The notes beneath the pieces were generated by a model. It had not been told where the DNA came from and did not search any database. It saw nothing but the letters and a program-made list of their open reading frames with translations. A program made the position numbers and the translations under genes. Positions 1 through 6,427 of a stretch of DNA of 8,147 nt are shown here, piece by piece. This stretch comes from JBCDBH01 sp039184055 (GTDB taxonomy: Bacteria; Acidobacteriota; Thermoanaerobaculia; Multivoradales; J023), in the NCBI GenBank assembly GCA_039184055.1, contig JBCDBH010000271.1, forward strand, positions 1 to 8,147. Direction: 5' to 3'. Within the stretch, counting starts at the first letter, position 1. Each line of letters opens with the position of its first letter.

Positions 1-665
1 CCGAGGTCAAACGCCGGATCGTGGGTCGGATTTTCATCGAGGTCTTTCAGCGCGCCGCGCAAGATCTCGAAGACGCCAGTTTCCTGGCTCAAGGCACCCT
101 CTATCCGGATGTCATCGAGTCGGTGTCGGTCAACGGGCCGTCGGCGATGATCAAGACCCATCACAATGTCGGGGGCCTGCCCGAAACTCTGGGATTCGAT
201 CTGGTCGAGCCGCTCCGTTTCTTGTTCAAAGACGAGGTGCGTCAGCTCGGTCGCGAGCTCGGGCTTCCCGAAGAGATGATCAAGCGTCATCCCTTCCCGG
301 GTCCGGGCCTGGCGGTGCGGATTCTCGGCGAGGTCACCCCGGAACGGGTGCGGATTCTTCAGGAGGCCGACGCGATCTTCATCGAAGAGCTACGCGAGAG
401 CGGCTATTACGACAAGGTGAGCCAGGCCTTCGCGGTCTTTCTTCCGGTGAAGAGCGTCGGCGTAATGGGCGATCACCGGACCTATGAAAACGTCGTTTCG
501 TTGCGCTCGGTCGATACGCAGGATTTCATGACCGCCGATTGGAGCCCGTTGCCCCATGAGCTCCTCGGTCGGGTGGCGAATCGGATCGTCGGTGAAGTGA
601 CCGGGATCAACCGGGTGGTGTACGACATCACCAGCAAACCGCCCGGCACGATCGAGTGGGAATGA
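1..665 (+). CDS. guaA: GMP synthase (glutamine-hydrolysing), C-terminal part, 5' end outside window
   Basis: GuaA converts XMP to GMP using ATP and glutamine in the cytosol, the last step of guanine nucleotide synthesis. The reading frame is open from the window's first bases, with the first full codon at 3, and ends at TGA 663-665. About 220 residues are visible of a protein usually near 520, so the glutamine amidotransferase domain and the ATP-binding P-loop lie upstream. What is visible is the end of the ATP pyrophosphatase domain and the C-terminal dimerisation/XMP-binding domain. Family landmarks are QGTLYPDVIES, KTHHNVGGLP, RHPFPGPGLAVRILGE and the terminal ITSKPPGTIEWE, in which the SKPP-TIEWE tail closes over XMP. 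No frameshift or unusual residue is seen. It is convergent with the next gene, is not part of the stress operon further on, and serves as a housekeeping anchor. Identification is secure. Confidence 0.98.
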   Translation, partial: EVKRRIVGRIFIEVFQRAAQDLEDASFLAQGTLYPDVIESVSVNGPSAMIKTHHNVGGLPETLGFDLVEPLRFLFKDEVRQLGRELGLPEEMIKRHPFPGPGLAVRILGEVTPERVRILQEADAIFIEELRESGYYDKVSQAFAVFLPVKSVGVMGDHRTYENVVSLRSVDTQDFMTADWSPLPHELLGRVANRIVGEVTGINRVVYDITSKPPGTIEWE

Positions 666-677
666 GGCTTGTTTGGG

Positions 678-701
678 TCAGGGGGCCGTCACGCCCCCTG
701 A
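678..701. terminator. GC-rich hairpin between convergent genes, possible bidirectional terminator
   Basis: TCAGGGGGC (678-686) and GCCCCCTGA (693-701) form a perfect 9-bp stem with a 6-base loop. The hairpin lies 12 bases after the guaA stop and contains the stop codon of the - strand gene (689-691). Its position between two converging genes fits a shared terminator. However, neither side carries a clear run of T, so it may act as a 3' end stabiliser or work with other factors. The hairpin itself is seen in the sequence; its role is inferred. Confidence 0.5.
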
Positions 702-1087
702 TCGCGTAGCGAGCTCAAGAAGAGACCGAGCCCGCCAAAGATCAGCACCAGCATCACCAAGAGATCGAAGGCACTCATCGCATGGAGGTTGAGTCGCAGG
801 GACGCGATGATGCCAAAAGCGAGCAAGAGCAGCGAGCCACCGGCGAGAACCCAGCCGAAGGGATTCTTCGCGGAGTAGAAGATCAGGCCGATCCCGAAGA
901 TGAAGGGCACCAGGATCATGCCCGTGGTGACCGCGAAGCCACCCATGTTGTAGAGGCCGTGGCCCATGCCGCCGAAGCCGCTGTGTACGCGAATCGCGTT
1001 CAGAAAGAGATAGCCGCCGATCGCGAGCATGGTGAGACCGAGAAAAAAACGACCGACTCCACCTCCAGTTCCTCCAGCGCCTCGCAT
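689..1087 (-). CDS. Small four-helix inner-membrane protein of unknown function
   Basis: This encodes 132 residues. Four hydrophobic segments are visible at about residues 12-31, 51-71, 77-97 and 106-126, with a Gly-rich N-terminus (MRGAGGTGGG), a Gly/His-rich loop around 37-50 and a short tail ending SSLRDQGA. ATG 1085-1087 was chosen because AGGAGG lies 7 bases upstream of it. A longer frame back to 1198 has no such site and would run into the divergent promoter region. The Ser-Leu-Arg/Met-Ser-Phe-Asp-Leu-Leu stretch before the last helix resembles uncharacterised small membrane proteins, but I cannot name the family. It is transcribed away from the PspA operon across a 102-bp shared upstream region, so co-regulation with that operon is possible. 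No catalytic motif is visible. Confidence 0.8.
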   Translation of the reverse strand: MRGAGGTGGGVGRFFLGLTMLAIGGYLFLNAIRVHSGFGGMGHGLYNMGGFAVTTGMILVPFIFGIGLIFYSAKNPFGWVLAGGSLLLLAFGIIASLRLNLHAMSAFDLLVMLVLIFGGLGLFLSSLRDQGA

Positions 1088-1094
1088 AGTCGAA

Positions 1095-1100
1095 CCTCCT
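1095..1100 (-). promoter_or_regulatory. Ribosome binding site that fixes the start of the - strand membrane gene
   Basis: Read on the - strand this is AGGAGG, with a 7-base spacer to the ATG at 1087. It decides the start over the longer open frame that reaches 1198. Confidence 0.85.
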
Positions 1101-1107
1101 GAAGCGT

Positions 1108-1160
1108 AGTGTATCCGGCTCGAGCCGTTTCCCGTGCTCCTCTTGGGCAAGGCGTATACT
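1108..1160. promoter_or_regulatory. Divergent promoter region with central 12-bp palindrome
   Basis: The 102-bp gap between the divergent start codons holds a perfect palindrome CGGCTCGAGCCG at 1116-1127. A -10-like TATACT lies at 1155-1160, facing the + strand gene at 1190. A -10-like TACACT lies on the - strand at 1113-1108, facing the gene at 1087. Neither has a convincing -35 hexamer at 16-18 bp, so an activator or an alternative sigma factor may be needed. The palindrome lies just upstream of both boxes and could be an operator for one regulator acting both ways. Because TCGAG-type words are common in this genome, chance is a real alternative. Confidence 0.35.
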
Positions 1161-1176
1161 TCGGCCGTTCCGCGAC

Positions 1177-1183
1177 GAGGAGG
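1177..1183 (+). promoter_or_regulatory. Ribosome binding site that fixes the start at 1190
   Basis: GAGGAGG with a 6-base spacer precedes the ATG at 1190. It decides this start over an in-frame upstream codon at 1109, which would place the predicted -10 box and palindrome inside the coding region. Confidence 0.85.
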
Positions 1184-1189
1184 TTGTGT

Positions 1190-2524
1190 ATGCACCATGA
1201 CGAGGAGGCCGCGTACGATTTCGCCGCGCTCTTCGACGAGTCGGTGAAGCGAGCGTCATTCGAGCCTCCGCGTGACTATCGTTTCGAGCCCGAGCTCACC
1301 GGTCCGCCCCCCAGACCGATTCCCGATGCGGTCGTCGAGGGCCTCTGGTCACGGCGCCAACGTCTCACGCGTCAAGCTCTCGCCGTTTCGGCGGTCATCT
1401 CGTTCGTGCTCTACAGCTTTCCAGCGGTACGGGATCTGGGCGTGTATTTCCTACCGATCGCGTACCTCGACTGGCTCGCATACGGCTTGGCCGGCCTTGC
1501 CGTGGTGAGCTGGGTGCGACAATCACTCGGCCACACACCCATTCGCTACATTCGTGATGGCGAGACCAGCATCGGTCGAGTTCGAGCGCTCGTCAAGCAA
1601 CCTACCGTGGTGCACAACAGCACGCCAGGGGAGTTTCAGTTCGCGGCGACCGTCGACGTCATCCATCCCGAAACCGGAGAGCATCAACTCTTCGACACCA
1701 CCTCGAGCTCGTTCAGCGCGGATCGCAAGGATCGCTACGACACCAGTTTTCGGGTCGGTGACTATGTGACGATGGTGCATCTGCCGGGCAAAGTCGACAA
1801 GACGCTACGCCTCTACGGCTTTCTCGATCTGATGCCGGGGGTGGGCCTGGTGCGTCGGGGCAAGCCGGTCACGTTTGTCGATGTGGTGCTGACCGCGCTC
1901 GGGATTACGGCGGTCATCGGGTTCTTCGTGTGGCCCTTGGTGGCTGTTTATCGCTTCTTACCGATCGTGGTCAGCATGGAGGCGTTGACCGTTCCACCGG
2001 TATGGACTGCGGTCATCGCCGGTGCCATCCTCATCGGTGGCGGGTTCCTGAGCTACCTTGTTTGGCACTACCGTCGTGAACAACGGCGACTGGAGAGCAA
2101 TCTCGAGGCCTTCGCGACGGGACGGGCAGTGGAGTCGAGCGCGGCGTTTTTCGCCCAAACGGGCGTCTGGAACCGAGCTTTCCAAGCTCTGCTGGTGGTC
2201 GGTATCCCGTTTATCGGTGGTTTGATTGGTTTCACGGCAGTGATCACCGCCAATGCGATGCTCGACGAGTCGATGCCTGAACACACCCCGGTGGAAGTGC
2301 TCGGGGTCTTCGAGGAGACGAGCAAATTCGTCTTTCGGGAGTACTACGTCGAGTACCGCTTTGCCGATGATCCCGCGGCGAAGGTGCACAGCTTTCATAC
2401 TCATCCCGCCGATGTGGTGCGCTTCATGAGCGAATCGCCAGCCAGCGCGGTGGTCCGGGCCGGGTTTTTCGACCTGCCTTGGATCGAGCGGCTCGAACCT
2501 GAGTCGCCCGATCCTAGTCCGTAA
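1190..2524 (+). CDS. Large multi-pass membrane protein with soluble beta-rich domains, unrecognised family
   Basis: This encodes 444 residues and is the first gene of the + strand series. An acidic then proline-rich cytosolic leader (about 1-50) is followed by two hydrophobic segments (about 63-80 and 88-108). Next comes a soluble, probably beta-rich domain (about 115-212) with an RVRALVKQP strand and a GDYVTMVHLPGK segment. Three more hydrophobic segments follow (about 229-258, 270-292 and 330-356); the basic loop RREQRR lies between the last two. A second soluble domain (about 365-435) contains VEVLGVFEETSKFVFREYY and ends at a conserved-looking AGFFDLPWIERL. The two soluble parts loosely recall DUF3592-type domains (a short strand, then a Gly-Asp-x-Val turn), but I would not assign that family. 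The 53-bp gap to the next gene carries a hairpin, so this gene may be a separate transcript or only partly coupled to the operon. No enzyme motif is visible. Confidence 0.85.
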   Translation: MHHDEEAAYDFAALFDESVKRASFEPPRDYRFEPELTGPPPRPIPDAVVEGLWSRRQRLTRQALAVSAVISFVLYSFPAVRDLGVYFLPIAYLDWLAYGLAGLAVVSWVRQSLGHTPIRYIRDGETSIGRVRALVKQPTVVHNSTPGEFQFAATVDVIHPETGEHQLFDTTSSSFSADRKDRYDTSFRVGDYVTMVHLPGKVDKTLRLYGFLDLMPGVGLVRRGKPVTFVDVVLTALGITAVIGFFVWPLVAVYRFLPIVVSMEALTVPPVWTAVIAGAILIGGGFLSYLVWHYRREQRRLESNLEAFATGRAVESSAAFFAQTGVWNRAFQALLVVGIPFIGGLIGFTAVITANAMLDESMPEHTPVEVLGVFEETSKFVFREYYVEYRFADDPAAKVHSFHTHPADVVRFMSESPASAVVRAGFFDLPWIERLEPESPDPSP

Positions 2525-2533
2525 CTCCGAGCC

Positions 2534-2562
2534 CAGGCATGCCCGTGCCCCGGGCGTGTCTG
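2534..2562 (+). terminator. Twelve-bp hairpin in the gap between the large membrane gene and the DUF4178 gene
   Basis: CAGGCATGCCCG (2534-2545) pairs along its full length with CGGGCGTGTCTG (2551-2562) as RNA, using two G-U pairs, around a 5-base loop. No T-run follows, only TGGTAAGT and then the next start codon 16 bases on. It may be a partial terminator, a processing or stability element, or an element that covers the weak ribosome site of the DUF4178 gene. The stem is seen in the sequence; its role is inferred. Confidence 0.4.
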
Positions 2563-2577
2563 TGGTAAGTATGAGTT

Positions 2578-3138
2578 ATGGGTTTTTTCGACCTCTTCAA
2601 GAAAAAAGGCGACCAGGCGACCGACGACGATTTCGATCCGGTCGATCTGCGTCTCGAAAACCTCCGTCCCGGTTGGCTGGTGGACTACGACATGCAGACC
2701 TGGACGGTGAGCGCCAAGCACCGCTACGACTTCGATGGTGATGTCGTCGATGAATGGGAATTGGTCGCGGGCCGTACCAGAAGATACCTCGGTCGTACCG
2801 AGGGTGACGGCGTCGACTGGACGTGGAGCAAGAAGATCCCGGTCGGCATGCTCGGCGCCGGGATTCTCGACCACGTGCAACGACAGGGTGATCCACCGAG
2901 TGAGATCAACCATCAGGACAAGCCGTATTACCTCGATATGACCAGCGCCGGACATTTTCACGAGCATGGTGGCGACGCGGGCAAACCGCTGATTCAATGG
3001 GATTTCGTCGACGAGGACGACGAAGCCTACGTGACCCTCGAGCAATGGGGAGAGACGGAATTCGAGGCCGCATCCGGTGTCTATGTCGAGGATTGGCAAT
3101 TCACCAACATCTTGCCGGGAGGCGAGGAGAACGCATGA
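2578..3138 (+). CDS. DUF4178 domain protein
   Basis: This encodes 186 residues and is acidic. It opens with a short amphipathic segment, MGFFDLFKKKG, then an acidic linker. From about residue 28 it shows the DUF4178 pattern: GWLVDYDMQTWTV, an aromatic Tyr-Asp-Phe strand, DEWELVAG, and a final SGVYVEDWQFTNILPG. DUF4178 proteins have no proven biochemical role that I know of. They occur beside PspA, DUF350 and polyamine genes, and E. coli YjfK (DUF2491) holds the comparable place in the yjfIJKLMC cluster. No membrane segment is predicted, so the protein is probably cytosolic or held at the membrane by its N-terminal helix. The ATG at 2578 has only a weak upstream GTAAG. The stop overlaps the next start (ATGA, 3135-3138), which indicates translational coupling. 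An in-frame start further upstream is not supported. Confidence 0.88.
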   Translation: MGFFDLFKKKGDQATDDDFDPVDLRLENLRPGWLVDYDMQTWTVSAKHRYDFDGDVVDEWELVAGRTRRYLGRTEGDGVDWTWSKKIPVGMLGAGILDHVQRQGDPPSEINHQDKPYYLDMTSAGHFHEHGGDAGKPLIQWDFVDEDDEAYVTLEQWGETEFEAASGVYVEDWQFTNILPGGEENA

Positions 3139-3881
3139 AGAGATTGTCCATCGCCCTGCTGGTGACGCTGGCCGCCTCGACGCTCGGTTGTACCACCTCA
3201 CCGACCAAGGACGTCATCACCGAGCTGCGTCGCGAGCTCGATCGCTATCCGGCCTATTCGGTGATTCTCGAGGACATGCGCCGCGAGGGGAGCTTCGTCA
3301 AACGACAGGAGCACCTCTACCGTGTCGTGATCGCCGAGCCGGACAGCAACGGCGAGCTCGCCTTTCGTGATGAATTACTCGAGTGGTACCCGGTCTCGGA
3401 GCGGGTCTGGGAGCGATACCGGCCGTGTCTCGGTATGACGGTCGCCGCCAAGGCCAATGTCGAAGAGGGAGAGACACCGACCGCGACCGAGGAATGCCGG
3501 CCGGCCGGCTATGGCTATGTCGGTGACCGGCGGTACGGCGAGTGGCGCACCGATAGCTCAGGGAACAGCTTTTGGGCCTTTTATGGCAAATACGCCTTGC
3601 TGAGCCACATGCTCGGTGGTTTGCGCGGGCCGGTCTATCGCAATGAATGGGACGCCTACCGCACCGCGCGCCGGAGCAACCGGCCGTTCTTTGGCACCAA
3701 GAGCCAATGGGGAACCACCGGTAGCATGACCCGCACCACCAATCCCACCTTCTATCAGCGTCAACAGGCGCGCTCACAAGCCAGTCGCTCGCGCTTCAGT
3801 GATCGAGTAGATCAGCGCGCCGGACGAAGTCGATCCAGCAGCTCGCGATCTCGCAGCGGTGGGAGTCGAGGTGGCAAATGA
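3135..3881 (+). CDS. Predicted lipoprotein with Arg/Ser/Gly-rich C-terminal tail
   Basis: This encodes 248 residues. The first 19 form a short signal peptide (MKR, a hydrophobic stretch, then TLGC) with a plausible though not ideal lipobox. Cys19 would be lipidated, and the following Thr (not Asp) favours outer-membrane sorting. The mature part has a charged helical region (about 25-60), two further cysteines (98 and 121) that could form a disulfide, and an aromatic/Gly-rich core from about 125 to 165 (GYGYVGDRRYGEWR, then FWAFYGKYALL). After an NPTFYQRQQARS segment the last 35 residues are almost only Arg, Ser, Gly and Lys. The position in the operon matches E. coli yjfM (DUF1190), which also encodes a small envelope protein with a low-complexity end, but I see no clear homology. 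It overlaps both neighbours by 4 bp. No catalytic motif is visible; a structural or scaffold role is the best guess. Confidence 0.85.
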   Translation: MKRLSIALLVTLAASTLGCTTSPTKDVITELRRELDRYPAYSVILEDMRREGSFVKRQEHLYRVVIAEPDSNGELAFRDELLEWYPVSERVWERYRPCLGMTVAAKANVEEGETPTATEECRPAGYGYVGDRRYGEWRTDSSGNSFWAFYGKYALLSHMLGGLRGPVYRNEWDAYRTARRSNRPFFGTKSQWGTTGSMTRTTNPTFYQRQQARSQASRSRFSDRVDQRAGRSRSSSSRSRSGGSRGGK

Positions 3882-4738
3882 GTCTTGATCTCGAATTTCT
3901 CGACAGCCTGATCTCCGGCCTGGTGTACCTGGTCGCGCTTTTCCTCGTCTTTCTGGTGGGGAAGTGGATCTATGCCGCGCTCCATCCACGCGTGTCGCTG
4001 CGCGAAGAGCTATTCGAGCACGACAACAACGCCTTCGCCTTCGCGATGGTGGGCTACTACATGGGTTTGGTGCTCGCGTTCGGCAAGCTCATGCTCGGGC
4101 CGAGTCGTGGTTTGGTGGCCGACCTGATCGATATCGGTTTGTATGGCCTGCTCGCCATCATCCTGCTCAACATCTCGGCGTGGCTCAACGACAAGGTGGT
4201 GCTACGCACCTTCGACAACCAGAAAGAGATCCTGGTCGACCGCAACGTCGGCACGGGGGTGATCGAGGCGGGCAATTTCATCGCCAACGGCCTGATCATC
4301 GGCGGAGCCATCTCGGGCGAGGGTGGCGGTTTCGTCACCGCGCTGGCGTTCTGGGCGCTCGGTCAGGTGGTGTTGATCCTCGCCGGTTTGGTCTACGAAC
4401 GGGCCGTGCCGTATGACCTTCATGCCGAAATCGAGCGGGACAATGTCGCCGTCGGGGTCGCCTTCGCCGGTGTGTTGATCGCCATCGGCAACGTCGTGCG
4501 GCTCGGCACCAGTGGTGACTTCTATGGCTGGACCGAGAATCTGACCTGGTTTGGTGGCACGGTCCTCGTCGGTCTGTTGCTCTTACCGATCGTGCGCTGG
4601 CTGAGCGACCTGGTGCTCGTTCCGGGAGCCAAATTCGAGGATGAGCTGACCGCTCAAGAAGTTCCCAATGTCGGGGCCGGGGCGATCGAGGCGTTTTCCT
4701 ACGTCGCCGCTTCGATGTTGATCAATTGGACGTTCTGA
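3878..4738 (+). CDS. DUF350 membrane protein, duplicated eight-helix form
   Basis: This encodes 286 residues with about eight hydrophobic segments (near 11-33, 53-73, 83-103, 126-145, 152-173, 189-206, 222-245 and 265-283), that is, two copies of the four-helix DUF350 unit. The copies align at two landmarks. FEHDNNAFAFAMVGY (46-60) matches EIERDNVAVGVAFAG (184-198), both with an acidic-Asp-Asn pair at a helix start. NVGTGVIEAGNFIANGLII (123-141) matches NVGAGAIEAFSYVAASMLI (264-282). E. coli YjfL carries the same domain. The function is not established; a channel-like or membrane-sensing role has been supposed for the family from context. The gene starts within the previous stop (ATGA) and is followed after 7 bp by the aminopropyltransferase, so the two are probably made together. 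Confidence 0.92.
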   Translation: MSLDLEFLDSLISGLVYLVALFLVFLVGKWIYAALHPRVSLREELFEHDNNAFAFAMVGYYMGLVLAFGKLMLGPSRGLVADLIDIGLYGLLAIILLNISAWLNDKVVLRTFDNQKEILVDRNVGTGVIEAGNFIANGLIIGGAISGEGGGFVTALAFWALGQVVLILAGLVYERAVPYDLHAEIERDNVAVGVAFAGVLIAIGNVVRLGTSGDFYGWTENLTWFGGTVLVGLLLLPIVRWLSDLVLVPGAKFEDELTAQEVPNVGAGAIEAFSYVAASMLINWTF

Positions 4739-4745
4739 GACTGCG

Positions 4746-6368
4746 TTGACAGGTAGAAAAGCGGTCTTGGCGCCCGGATGGGTGCTGAAGGCGTGTGTCT
4801 TCGCCACCGGCTTGTCGGGGATCGTCGCCGAGTACGTCATGGCCACCATGGCCAGCTATTTGCTCGGTGATGCGGTCGTCCAGTGGACGCTGGTCATTTC
4901 CTCGATGCTCTTCGCCATGGGTGTGGGCAGCCGCCTGTCACGTCATGTCGAGCGGCGACTCGTCGACACGTTCATCGTCATCGAGCTCGTCTTGTCGTTG
5001 CTCGTCGCCGCGGCGCCGCTCGTGGTGTGGAGTCTCGCCGTGCGGGTCGACTATCTGACCCTGGTGATCTATGGCCTGGCGATCGCGATCGGCGTGCTGA
5101 TCGGTGCCGAGATTCCCATCGCTACCCGGATCAACGAAGCCTACGAAGAGCTACGCGTCAACATCTCGGGAGTGATCGAGAAGGACTACTACGGCGCGCT
5201 CGCCGGAGGTTTGATCTTCGCGTTTTTGGCGTTGCCACATCTCGGCTTGACCTACACCCCGATCGCTTTGGGCGCGCTGAATCTCATCGTTGCGGCGCTT
5301 TTGATGATCGCCTTCGCGGACCGATTGCGTTACAAGCGGTGGCTCATCGGTGGCTTCGGGACGGTTGCCGTGGCGTTGGTGGGTTTGAGCGTCACCGCCG
5401 AGCCGATCGTGCAATGGGGTGAGCAGGGGCGGTATCGCGACCGGGTGGTGTACCAAGAGCAGACCCGCTACCAGCGGATCGTCATGACCCAGTGGCGTGA
5501 CGATCACTGGCTCTATCTCGATAGCACTCTGCAGTTTTCGAGCCGGGACGAGGTGGTGTACCACGAGTCTCTCGTCCGGCCGGCACTCGGTATCGCGGCA
5601 CGTCGCGCCGAGGTCCTCGTGCTCGGTGGCGGCGACGGTCTGGCGATTCGCGAAGTGCTGCGCTACGACGATGTCGAGCGGGTGACCCTGGTGGATCTCG
5701 ATCCTGCGATGACTGCCCTGGCCCGTTCCCATCCTGTGCTCGTCGCGCTCAACGAAGGGGTGCTCGAAGATCCACGTGTCGAAATCGTGCACGCCGATGC
5801 CTACACCTACATCGCCGATCAGGAGCGTATGTGGGATGTCGTGATCATCGATCTTCCCGATCCCAAAACGGTGAGCCTCGCGCGGCTCTATAGCGTGCCG
5901 TTCTATCGGCGCGTCGTGTCGCGTTTGTCACCAGGAGGGGTTCTGGTCACCCAAGCGACCAGCCCTTATTTCTCACGCCACGCCTTCATCTCGATTTGGA
6001 AATCGGTCGCCGCCACCGGCTTGATCGCGGTGCCGTACCATCAGCACGTCACCACCATGGGCGAGTGGGGTTGGGTGTTGGGCTGGAAGCCCCCGGCGCG
6101 GGGCTTCGATGTTCCGTCCGAGCCGGTGGAGGATCTACCCGAGCTCGCGGTCGCGCCGAGCGATCATCGTGTCGAAATCGAATACATAAGGCGACGTCTC
6201 TCTCGTCTCGAATTCGCCGATACACATTTCTTGAACCGCGCCGCCATGGTCAGTATGCTGCACTTCGGTAAGGGAATTCTCGACGATTCGGATACCGTTA
6301 CGCCGAGTGGCGAGAGCGACCTGACCGTTTACCACGCGTACCGACGTGGGGCGTGGGACCTGTATTAG
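4746..6368 (+). CDS. speE: Membrane-anchored spermidine synthase-like aminopropyltransferase
   Basis: This encodes 540 residues, against about 290 for soluble SpeE; the extra length is an N-terminal membrane domain of about seven helices (residues 14-217). The catalytic half runs from about 230 to 450. It shows the putrescine-side motif LQFSSRDEVVYHE (262-274: Gln263, Asp268, Glu269, Tyr272, His273) and the nucleotide loop LGGGDG (293-298). Asp317 in VDLDP is expected to hold the ribose of decarboxylated AdoMet, and HADA (349-352) contacts adenine. IIDLPDP (367-373) has Asp369 and Asp372 matching the catalytic and gate Asp pair of SpeE. All key residues are present, so it is probably active as an aminopropyl transferase, but the acceptor is unknown. 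A tail (450-540) ending YRRGAWDLY is typical of the membrane-linked subfamily. The start is TTG 4746; later GTG 4782 is possible. No strong ribosome site precedes it, which suggests coupling to the DUF350 gene. No AdoMet decarboxylase gene is in view. Confidence 0.93.
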   Translation: MTGRKAVLAPGWVLKACVFATGLSGIVAEYVMATMASYLLGDAVVQWTLVISSMLFAMGVGSRLSRHVERRLVDTFIVIELVLSLLVAAAPLVVWSLAVRVDYLTLVIYGLAIAIGVLIGAEIPIATRINEAYEELRVNISGVIEKDYYGALAGGLIFAFLALPHLGLTYTPIALGALNLIVAALLMIAFADRLRYKRWLIGGFGTVAVALVGLSVTAEPIVQWGEQGRYRDRVVYQEQTRYQRIVMTQWRDDHWLYLDSTLQFSSRDEVVYHESLVRPALGIAARRAEVLVLGGGDGLAIREVLRYDDVERVTLVDLDPAMTALARSHPVLVALNEGVLEDPRVEIVHADAYTYIADQERMWDVVIIDLPDPKTVSLARLYSVPFYRRVVSRLSPGGVLVTQATSPYFSRHAFISIWKSVAATGLIAVPYHQHVTTMGEWGWVLGWKPPARGFDVPSEPVEDLPELAVAPSDHRVEIEYIRRRLSRLEFADTHFLNRAAMVSMLHFGKGILDDSDTVTPSGESDLTVYHAYRRGAWDLY

Positions 6369-6427
6369 TCGATGCGAACCAGCCCGTGTGAATAGCTGGC
6401 CACCTTCGGCCGTACCGATTGTGACCG

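Noticed and set aside
782..1102. 106-residue + strand frame opposite the small membrane gene
   Set aside because: It is antisense to a gene with clear membrane helices and a strong AGGAGG; the translation is low-complexity Glu/Ala/Ser.
2401..3201. 266-residue open frame on the - strand opposite the DUF4178 gene
   Set aside because: It lies antisense to a well-supported gene, crosses three gene boundaries, has no recognisable domain, and is explained by GC-rich codon bias.
6369..6427. Sigma-54 type promoter before the J-domain and pspA genes, as in enterobacterial psp operons
   Set aside because: TGGCC near 6398 is not followed by GC at the required spacing; no GG-N10-GC pair with good flanks was seen there or upstream of 1190 or 2578.
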